Part shown: in pieces, positions 57,554 through 64,000 of the stretch
Layout of the letters: each line of letters opens with the position of its first letter
Position numbering within the stretch: position 1 is the stretch's first letter
Source: Kosakonia oryzae
GTDB taxonomy: Bacteria > Pseudomonadota > Gammaproteobacteria > Enterobacterales > Enterobacteriaceae
Direction of reading: 5' to 3'
NCBI RefSeq assembly: GCF_001658025.2
Contig: NZ_CP014007.2
Span: forward strand, 434,001-498,000
Length of the DNA: 64,000 nt
Translations under genes and position numbers: made by a program
The notes under the pieces: model-generated
What the model was told of the DNA's origin: nothing
Databases searched by the model: none
What the model saw: only the letters and a program-made list of their open reading frames with translations

Positions 57554-58903
57554 TTATTTTTCCTGCAAGCCGAGTTTTTTCTCCAGGTAGTGGATGTTGG
57601 TGCCACCGTGCTGGAAATTCTCGTCGTTCATGATGCGGGTCTGCAAATCCACATTGGTTTTGATACCGTCGATAATCAGCTCCTGCAACGCATTCTTCAT
57701 GCGCGCAATCGCCACATCGCGGCTCTCGCCGTAGCAGATCAGTTTGCCGATCATGGAATCGTAATACGGCGGCACGGTATAGCCGGCGTAGATGTGCGAT
57801 TCCCAGCGAACGCCAAAGCCGCCCGGCGCGTGGAAGCGCGTGATTTTACCCGGGCTTGGCAGGAAGGTGTTCGGATCTTCGGCGTTGATACGGCATTCCA
57901 CCGCATGGCCCCTGACCACAACTTCATCCTGCTTGATGGAGAGCGGCTGACCGGCTGCAATGCGCAGCTGCTCTTTGATCAGGTCAACACCGGTGATCAT
58001 CTCGGTAACCGGGTGCTCAACCTGAATACGGGTGTTCATTTCAATGAAGTAGAACTCGCCGTTTTCAAACAGGAACTCGAACGTACCCGCCCCGCGATAA
58101 CCGATATCGACACAGGCTTTGGCGCAGCGTTCGCCGATATAGCGACGCAGTTCCGGGGTGATGCCCGGTGCCGGCGCTTCTTCGACCACTTTCTGGTGGC
58201 GGCGCTGCATGGAGCAGTCGCGCTCGGCCAGATAGATGGCATTGCCCTGGCCGTCGGCCAGCACCTGGATCTCGACGTGGCGAGGATTTTCCAGGTATTT
58301 CTCCATGTACACCATGTCGTTGTTGAAAGCGGCTTTCGCTTCCGCACGGGTCATGGCGATGGACTGCGCCAGGTCGGCATCTTTGCGCACAACGCGCATG
58401 CCGCGACCGCCGCCGCCGCCGGAGGCTTTGATAATGACCGGATAACCGATGCGTTTGGCATGCGCGCGGTTAGCGTCATTATCATCGCCCAGCGGGCCGT
58501 CAGAACCCGGAACGGTCGGCACGCCGGCTTTCTTCATGGCGGTAATCGCGGACACTTTGTCGCCCATCAGGCGAATGGTGTCGGCTTTCGGGCCGATAAA
58601 GATAAAGCCGGAGCGTTCAACCTGCTCAGCAAAGTTGGCGTTCTCTGAAAGGAAGCCGTAACCCGGGTGAATTGCCACGGCGCCGGTGATTTCGGCAGCC
58701 GAGATAATCGCCGGGATGTTCAGATAGCTTTTCACGGACGGTGCCGGACCGATACAGACCGTTTCGTCCGCCAGCAGTACGTGTTTTAAATCGCGATCCG
58801 CGGTGGAGTGCACGGCGACAGTCTTGATGCCCAGTTCTTTACAGGCACGAAGAATACGCAGAGCGATCTCGCCGCGGTTAGCGATAACAATTTTATCCAG
58901 CAT
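57554..58903 (-). CDS. accC: Biotin carboxylase subunit of acetyl-CoA carboxylase
   Basis: 449 residues from ATG 58903 ([18 protein letters not shown]). An extension upstream is rejected because it overlaps accB. ATP-grasp enzyme that carboxylates biotin on AccB. Glycine-rich lid [12 protein letters not shown] (near residue 159) and the catalytic region [14 protein letters not shown] (near 287) are complete. Co-transcribed with accB, 10 bases apart. Confidence 0.99.
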   Translation of the reverse strand: MLDKIVIANRGEIALRILRACKELGIKTVAVHSTADRDLKHVLLADETVCIGPAPSVKSYLNIPAIISAAEITGAVAIHPGYGFLSENANFAEQVERSGFIFIGPKADTIRLMGDKVSAITAMKKAGVPTVPGSDGPLGDDNDANRAHAKRIGYPVIIKASGGGGGRGMRVVRKDADLAQSIAMTRAEAKAAFNNDMVYMEKYLENPRHVEIQVLADGQGNAIYLAERDCSMQRRHQKVVEEAPAPGITPELRRYIGERCAKACVDIGYRGAGTFEFLFENGEFYFIEMNTRIQVEHPVTEMITGVDLIKEQLRIAAGQPLSIKQDEVVVRGHAVECRINAEDPNTFLPSPGKITRFHAPGGFGVRWESHIYAGYTVPPYYDSMIGKLICYGESRDVAIARMKNALQELIIDGIKTNVDLQTRIMNDENFQHGGTNIHYLEKKLGLQEK

Positions 58904-58913
58904 GTGCGCCTCG

Positions 58914-59378
58914 TTACTCGATGACGACCAGCGGCTCGTCAAATTCAACCGGTTGGCCACTTTCCACCAGAATGGCTTTCACCACGCCTGCTTTATCTGC
59001 TTCGATCTGGTTCATCATTTTCATGGCTTCAACGATGCACAGGGTGTCGCCCACGTTGACTTTCTGGCCGATTTCGATAAACGCTTTCGCGTCCGGGCTC
59101 GGAGTGCGATAGAAGGTTCCAACCATCGGGGAACGTACGATGTGGCCACTGATTTCTGCTGCGGCAGCGGGTGCTTCCGTAGCGGTTGCGGCTGGTGCGA
59201 CAGCGGCTGCCAGAGGCTGGGCTACCGGCGCAGCATAAGCCTGCTGCATCATCGGGTAACCAACATTCGGCGTGCTGCGGCTGATGCGAACAGACTCTTC
59301 GCCTTCAGAAATTTCCAGTTCGGAGATGCCTGATTCTTCAACCAGCTCGATCAGTTTTTTAATCTTACGAATATCCAT
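58914..59378 (-). CDS. accB: Biotin carboxyl carrier protein of acetyl-CoA carboxylase
   Basis: 154 residues (E. coli 156). An N-terminal helical region (1-30) and an A/P-rich flexible linker (about 48-75) precede the biotinyl domain. The biotin lysine is Lys120 in [11 protein letters not shown]. It carries carboxyl groups from AccC to AccAD in the first step of fatty-acid synthesis. 21 bases after aroQ. Confidence 0.99.
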   Translation of the reverse strand: MDIRKIKKLIELVEESGISELEISEGEESVRISRSTPNVGYPMMQQAYAAPVAQPLAAAVAPAATATEAPAAAAEISGHIVRSPMVGTFYRTPSPDAKAFIEIGQKVNVGDTLCIVEAMKMMNQIEADKAGVVKAILVESGQPVEFDEPLVVIE

Positions 59379-59399
59379 GAGTGGGTTCCGTACTCTTGT

Positions 59400-59852
59400 T
59401 TAGTGTGTTTGTGACAGGCGTTTTACCGCCGTCTGTAAAGCGTATGTATAACCATCGGCGCCTAATCCACAGATAACACCGACAGCGATATCGGAGAGAT
59501 AAGAGTGATGTCTGAATGGCTCGCGCGCATGGACATTACTCAGATGGATCTCGATAAACGGGATATCCACCGCCAGCAGTGCATCACGAATCGCGACGCT
59601 GGTATGCGTAAAAGCGGCCGGATTGATCAGGATGAAGTCCATTGTATCTTTTGCCTGATGAATACGGTCGATCAACGCAAACTCGGCGTTCGACTGAAAA
59701 TGCGTGAGCGTGACGTTTAGCGCTTCCGCTTCATTTGTTAAACGGTTAACAATCTGCTGCAGGGTGAGTGAACCGTAGGTTTTTGGTTCACGGGTTCCCA
59801 GCATATTCAGATTGGGGCCGTTCAAAAGCAAAATACGCAATTTGTCCGCCAT
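59400..59852 (-). CDS. aroQ: Type II 3-dehydroquinate dehydratase
   Basis: 150 residues. It converts 3-dehydroquinate to 3-dehydroshikimate, the substrate of AroE at 37806. The family active site [18 protein letters not shown], with Arg21 and catalytic Tyr26, and the [17 protein letters not shown] substrate loop are present. E. coli K-12 relies on type I AroD and lacks this gene here. Likely the first gene of aroQ-accB-accC. The 234-base gap upstream presumably holds its promoter. Confidence 0.97.
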   Translation of the reverse strand: MADKLRILLLNGPNLNMLGTREPKTYGSLTLQQIVNRLTNEAEALNVTLTHFQSNAEFALIDRIHQAKDTMDFILINPAAFTHTSVAIRDALLAVDIPFIEIHLSNVHAREPFRHHSYLSDIAVGVICGLGADGYTYALQTAVKRLSQTH

Positions 59853-60086
59853 TGTGCTGCTATCTCCTGCAATTTTCCGGTAAAAAACAAAATATACCTT
59901 CGTTGCGTGGTTGTCACGTTGTTAAAGTCCGAAAACCCTGCCGTGAAAACCAAGGTCGCACATTATAACGATTTCGTAGCATTTGGCAGCTAAATACTGG
60001 TCTTATCAGGGAAGATTATTAACCACCCGGCTGACATATGGACGCGGATGATAATAATTTTGCGGGAAAGTGCACAGATTGCCGCA

Positions 60087-60686
60087 TTAACACCACCATT
60101 GGCGGAACTTCTTGTAACGCCATGCTAAAAGCACGATCGCGGCAGCGGCGTACAGCAGCGGTTGCGGGGAGAGAATCTTTACGGACCAGAGATAGTGAAT
60201 CGGTGCGAGGATCGCCACCAGATAGACGAAGTTATGTAATTGTTGCCAGCGTTTGCCCATTTTGCGCTGTGCCCACTGCGTTGATGTGGCCGCCAGCGCC
60301 AGCAAGATCAGCCAGCTTACGGCTCCCAGCGTTAAATAAGGACGCGTGACCAGTTCCTGGCCGAGCAGCGCCAGATTATTGATGCCCAGCTCCAGCAGCG
60401 TATAGCTGGTCAAATGAAGCGTCGCCCAGGCAAAACACCACAGCCCGAGCAGTCGCCGCGTGCGGATCAATAAAGGTTGTTTCGCATAGCGCGCCAGTGG
60501 TGTTACCAATAACGTCGCCAGCAGGAATTTCAGCGCCATTCTGCCGGTAAAATGCTGAATATCTTTCGCCGGATCGGCGCTGAAGTAACCCTGATTTACC
60601 GCCCAGAAGAGCCAAAGAAAAGGCAGTAGTCCCGCCAGATGTAACGCGACTTTAAGCCAGGTAACCTGTTTTGCTGTTAAACGCAC
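60087..60686 (-). CDS. msrQ: MsrQ, heme-binding membrane subunit of the MsrPQ system
   Basis: 199 residues with five to six membrane segments. Ferric-reductase-like fold, heme-ligand histidines in transmembrane helices (VALHLAG and the [12 protein letters not shown] region). Passes electrons from quinones to MsrP. Directly adjacent to msrP with no gap. In E. coli K-12 the pair lies elsewhere (yedYZ beside hprRS). Confidence 0.95.
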   Translation of the reverse strand: MRLTAKQVTWLKVALHLAGLLPFLWLFWAVNQGYFSADPAKDIQHFTGRMALKFLLATLLVTPLARYAKQPLLIRTRRLLGLWCFAWATLHLTSYTLLELGINNLALLGQELVTRPYLTLGAVSWLILLALAATSTQWAQRKMGKRWQQLHNFVYLVAILAPIHYLWSVKILSPQPLLYAAAAIVLLAWRYKKFRQWWC

Positions 60687-61685
60687 TCAAAAATTCTCCC
60701 GTAGATCCAGCCCGTGATAAAGCGAAGCCACTTCCTCAGCGTAGCCGTTAAACAGTAATGTTGGCTGGCGTTTTACATCCAGCGCGCCGCCGGAACCAAT
60801 AAAGCGCTCCGTTGCTTGCGACCAGCGCGGGTGATCGACATGTGGATTCACATTAGCGTAAAAACCATATTCGTCTGGCGCGGCGAGGTTCCACGTGGTG
60901 GGGGGCCGTTTACTGGTGAGCTTAATACTGACGATTGATTTGATGCCTTTAAAACCGTACTTCCACGGTACCGTTAGCCGGATCGGCGCGCCATTTTGCG
61001 GCGGTAGCGCTTTGCCGTAGACACCCACCGTCAGCAGCGTTAACGGATGCATTGCTTCATCTATACGGAGCGCTTCGACATAAGGGTATTTCAACCCGCC
61101 GCCGATAAACCGATCTTTTTGCCCCGGCATCTCCTCTGGTGCGTAAAGGGTTTCGAAAGCGACATACTTTGCGTTACTGGTGGGTTCGACCAGCGCCAGC
61201 AGCTTATGCAGCGGGAAACCAATCCACGGCACCACCATCGACCACGCCTCGACACAGCGCATGCGGTAAATGCGCTCTTCCAGTGGGAAACGCGACGTCA
61301 GGGCTGCGTGATCAAGGGTTAACGGTTTCGCCACTTCGCCATCAATGGTCAGTGTCCAGGGATCGGTTTTCATCCCCCCGGCATTAGCGGCGGGATCGGC
61401 TTTATCCAGACCAAATTCATAAAAGTTATTGTAGCCAGTGACCTTATCTTCCGGTGTTAACGCAAGTTTGGCTTGCCACTGTGCAGGCTGGCTGAAGTCG
61501 AGGGGTTTTCCTGCGGGAGCTTTTGGACGGTCATGACCTTTAAACCAATCCAGCAGATCCGCCTGCGCCATCGGCGACAAACTTAGCGTTGTCGCGCCAA
61601 TACCGAGCATTTTTAGTACCTGACGGCGCTGCAACATAAATACGGATTCAGCGGTTACGTCGGCTTCAGTCAGTTTTTTCTTCAT
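60687..61685 (-). CDS. msrP: MsrP, periplasmic molybdoenzyme repairing methionine sulfoxide
   Basis: 332 residues (E. coli 334). Twin-arginine signal with the pair at residues 20-21 ([10 protein letters not shown]), so it is exported folded. Molybdopterin-ligating Cys144 lies in [13 protein letters not shown]. Repairs periplasmic protein methionine sulfoxide formed by reactive chlorine species. Divergent from csrD across 292 bases with no clear regulator site seen. Confidence 0.96.
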   Translation of the reverse strand: MKKKLTEADVTAESVFMLQRRQVLKMLGIGATTLSLSPMAQADLLDWFKGHDRPKAPAGKPLDFSQPAQWQAKLALTPEDKVTGYNNFYEFGLDKADPAANAGGMKTDPWTLTIDGEVAKPLTLDHAALTSRFPLEERIYRMRCVEAWSMVVPWIGFPLHKLLALVEPTSNAKYVAFETLYAPEEMPGQKDRFIGGGLKYPYVEALRIDEAMHPLTLLTVGVYGKALPPQNGAPIRLTVPWKYGFKGIKSIVSIKLTSKRPPTTWNLAAPDEYGFYANVNPHVDHPRWSQATERFIGSGGALDVKRQPTLLFNGYAEEVASLYHGLDLRENF

Positions 61686-61977
61686 TGCATCCTCCGCGAA
61701 TTTTGTTAATAAGCATGGTGTAAGCGATGCGATAGCGCGAGTGGGAGTGTGTTACCAAACATTGGGGATTCTTTGCTGAAAACAATCATCCGGACGATTG
61801 CTGATTGGAAAAATATTTATGAGGACTATACTCGCAGGGGTAAAACGTCCTCGGATTTTTCTAACTTTACTCCTGACTATTCCATATCGCAGTTAGATTT
61901 GAAAGTTAGTGCTTACTTTTTAAGAAGCTCCGGGGCGGTATCGTCTTGTTCTTTAATACAACGGAGTTAACACAGGG

Positions 61978-63921
61978 ATGCGATTAACGACGAAATTTTC
62001 CGCTTTTGTGACGCTGCTGACCGCGTTGGCGATTTTCGTCACGCTGATCGGTTCCTCACTGAGCTTTTATAATGCCATACAAAACAAGGTGGCTAACCGC
62101 GTGGCGGCGGTCGCTGCGGTTGTGGATACCCGCCTGATTTCTACCCCTGCCAACCGGCTTTCGCCTCAGCTTGATGAACTGATGGTGCCGCTGGATATCA
62201 TTAAAGTTGAGATCAAGCAGGGGAAGAAAACCCTGCTCAGCTATGCGCACAACGGCATCTACCGTCCGGCAGGCAGTAGTTTACAGATCCGTGAATTGTC
62301 CGTTCCGGCGCTGAAAAACCCCGGCCTCACGATTTCGCTTATCTACCTGGATCCGATGGCCAACTACTTTCGTTCGCTGGTCAATACGGCGCCGTTGACT
62401 GTCGCGATCGGTTTTATGATTGTCATTATCTTTCTTGCTGTGCGCTGGCTGCGTCGTCAGCTTTCCGGACAGGAACTGCTGGAAGGACGGGCGACGCGTA
62501 TCCTTAATGGCGAGCGGGGCCCGCAGGTTCGCGGCAGCATCTACGAGTGGCCATCACGCACCAGCAGCGCGCTGGATGTGCTGCTGACAGATATCCAGTT
62601 TGCCAGCGATCAGCGCAGCCGGATGGATACGCTGATCCGCTCTTATGCGGCGCAAGATACGCGTACTGGCCTGAACAACCGTCTGTTTTTTGATAATCAA
62701 CTGGCGACACTGCTGGAAGATCAGGAAAAAGTCGGTTCGCACGGGGTCGTGATGATGATCCGCCTGCCGGATTTTGATCTCATGCGCGAGAGCTGGGGGC
62801 TGACCACGGCGGCGGAAGAGTATTTCTTCACCCTCATCAACTTACTTTCTACTTTTATTATGCGTTACCCTGGCGCGCTGCTCGCACGCTATCATCGCAG
62901 CGATTTTGCCGTGTTGTTGCCGCACCGGACATTAAAGGAAGCGGAAAGTATCGCCGGGCAGATCCTGAAATCTGTCGATGGGCTGCCGCACAATAAGGCG
63001 CAGAATCGCGAAGATATTATGCACATCGGCGTTTGTGCATGGCGTAGCGGCCAGTCAACGGAACAAGTGATGGAGCACGCGGAAGCGGCGGCGCGCAATG
63101 CGGTATTGCAGGGTGGTAACAGTTGGTCGGTTTATGATGATTCCTTACCCGAGCAAGGGCGTGGCAATGTGCGCTGGCGGACGCTGATAGAGCAGATGTT
63201 GAGCCGGGGCGGGCCGCGCGTTTATCAGAAACCCGCGGTCAATCGCGATGGGCTGGTGCATCACCGTGAGCTGATGTGTCGTATTTTCGACGGTGAACAA
63301 GAAGTGATCGCCGAAGAATATATGCCGATGGTGCTCCAGTTTGGCCTCTCCGAAGAGTATGACCGCCAGCAGATCACCCGTCTTATTCCCTTCCTGGGAT
63401 TCTGGCCGGAAGAAAATCTGGCGATGCAGGTGACAGTTCAGTCTCTGGTACGCCCGCGTTTTCAACGCTGGCTGCGCGACACATTAATGGAATGCGAAAA
63501 ATCTCAACGTAAACGGATTATTTTTGAACTTGCTGAGGCTGATGTTTGTCAACATATCAGCCGGTTACAGTCGGTGGTGCGATTAATTAACGCTCTGGGC
63601 GCGCGCGTAGCGGTAGTACAGGCGGGTCTGACGTTGGTGAGCACCAGTTGGATTAAAGTGTTGGATGTGGAGTTATTAAAGCTGCATCCGGGACTGGTCA
63701 GGAACATTGAAAAGCGTACCGAAAATCAGTTGCTGGTTCAAAGCCTTGTGGAGGCGTGCAAAGGCACGCGGACACGCGTTTTCGCGACAGGCGTTCGCGC
63801 GCGGGCTGAATGGCAGACGCTGGTGGATCGGGGCGTTGTCGGGGGACAGGGCGATTTTTTCGCGTCTTCTCTACCGCTCGATACCAATGTGAAAAAATAT
63901 TCGCAAAGATATTCGGTTTGA
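61978..63921 (+). CDS. csrD: CsrD, regulator of CsrB/CsrC RNA decay
   Basis: 647 residues (E. coli 646). Two membrane spans (about residues 8-30 and 139-157) with a HAMP-like periplasmic segment, then catalytically degenerate GGDEF and EAL domains. GGDEF is replaced by HRSDF at 306-310 and EAL by ELM at 431-433. It works with RNase E and EIIA-Glc to degrade CsrB and CsrC, which sequester CsrA. In E. coli it does not make or break c-di-GMP. Upstream of the expected mreB. Confidence 0.97.
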   Translation: MRLTTKFSAFVTLLTALAIFVTLIGSSLSFYNAIQNKVANRVAAVAAVVDTRLISTPANRLSPQLDELMVPLDIIKVEIKQGKKTLLSYAHNGIYRPAGSSLQIRELSVPALKNPGLTISLIYLDPMANYFRSLVNTAPLTVAIGFMIVIIFLAVRWLRRQLSGQELLEGRATRILNGERGPQVRGSIYEWPSRTSSALDVLLTDIQFASDQRSRMDTLIRSYAAQDTRTGLNNRLFFDNQLATLLEDQEKVGSHGVVMMIRLPDFDLMRESWGLTTAAEEYFFTLINLLSTFIMRYPGALLARYHRSDFAVLLPHRTLKEAESIAGQILKSVDGLPHNKAQNREDIMHIGVCAWRSGQSTEQVMEHAEAAARNAVLQGGNSWSVYDDSLPEQGRGNVRWRTLIEQMLSRGGPRVYQKPAVNRDGLVHHRELMCRIFDGEQEVIAEEYMPMVLQFGLSEEYDRQQITRLIPFLGFWPEENLAMQVTVQSLVRPRFQRWLRDTLMECEKSQRKRIIFELAEADVCQHISRLQSVVRLINALGARVAVVQAGLTLVSTSWIKVLDVELLKLHPGLVRNIEKRTENQLLVQSLVEACKGTRTRVFATGVRARAEWQTLVDRGVVGGQGDFFASSLPLDTNVKKYSQRYSV

Positions 63922-64000
63922 ACTGCTGTTTGAGTCGTTTTCACGTAGAATAATGCGCGCTGTCATTTTTGGGGGTGTGCTTGCCTGCCCGCCGGATTGC
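63922..64000. other. csrD downstream region, expected mreB upstream side
   Basis: 79 bases after csrD to the window edge. By gene-order conservation mreB should follow. A TAGAAT at 63946-63951 might be part of a promoter, but no partner -35 is convincing. No start codon of mreB is seen. Confidence 0.4.

Overview
The window is chromosomal DNA from a gamma-proteobacterium of the family Enterobacteriaceae. Protein lengths, gene order and leader sequences follow the Escherichia/Salmonella/Klebsiella/Enterobacter plan almost gene for gene around the str-S10-spc-alpha ribosomal protein cluster. Several differences point away from E. coli K-12 and towards the Enterobacter/Kosakonia/Klebsiella side: aroQ next to accB, msrPQ beside csrD, no acrEF at the yhdV-fis interval, and a LysR gene after yheS. 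I cannot name the species from sequence alone.

Layout. 1-9076: partial LysR regulator, yheS, the potassium-efflux pair kefG-kefB, yheV, the folding factors slyD and fkpA, slyX, then yheO-tusDCB (tRNA 2-thiouridine sulfur relay). 9098-13653: str operon (rpsL-rpsG-fusA-tufA). 13715-14967: bfd-bfr iron storage behind a Fur-like box, and a short prepilin peptidase gene. 15141-20355: S10 operon with its L4-type leader. 20356-25995: spc operon ending in secY-rpmJ. 26014-29042: alpha operon with S4-type leader and rpoA. 29109-39408: housekeeping genes yhdN, zntR, arfA, mscL, trkA, rsmB, fmt, def, dprA, smg, yrdD, tsaC, aroE, yrdB, yrdA. 39562-45184: complete rRNA operon 16S - tRNA-Glu - 23S - 5S - tRNA-Thr - 5S. 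45300-49731: a polar amino-acid ABC transporter (yhdWXYZ/aapJQMP) behind a sigma-54 type promoter with an NtrC-like site. 49983-52951: yhdV, an MHYT-GGDEF-EAL signalling protein and the small gene yhdU. 53054-59852: fis operon (dusB-fis), prmA, panF-yhdT, accBC, aroQ. 60087-63921: msrPQ methionine sulfoxide repair and csrD. The right edge is the expected upstream region of mreB.

How it fits together. Most of the window makes and tunes the translation machinery: ribosomal proteins, elongation factors, RNA polymerase alpha, rRNA, three tRNA-modifying systems (TusBCD, TsaC, DusB), initiator formylation and deformylation (Fmt/Def), ribosome rescue (ArfA) and L11 methylation (PrmA), with Fis as growth-rate regulator of rRNA. 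Around it lie potassium homeostasis (KefGB, TrkA, MscL), metal and iron handling (ZntR, SlyD, Bfd/Bfr) and fatty-acid and shikimate precursors (AccBC, PanF, AroE, AroQ).

I did not find a phage, insertion sequence, CRISPR array, toxin-antitoxin pair or clear defence island. The observations most worth following are local departures from the conserved plan: the spacer tRNA, the MHYT-GGDEF-EAL gene where acrEF sits in E. coli, the N-truncated prepilin peptidase, the slyD-slyX inverted repeat, the hairpin inside arfA and the NtrC/sigma-54 layout upstream of yhdW.
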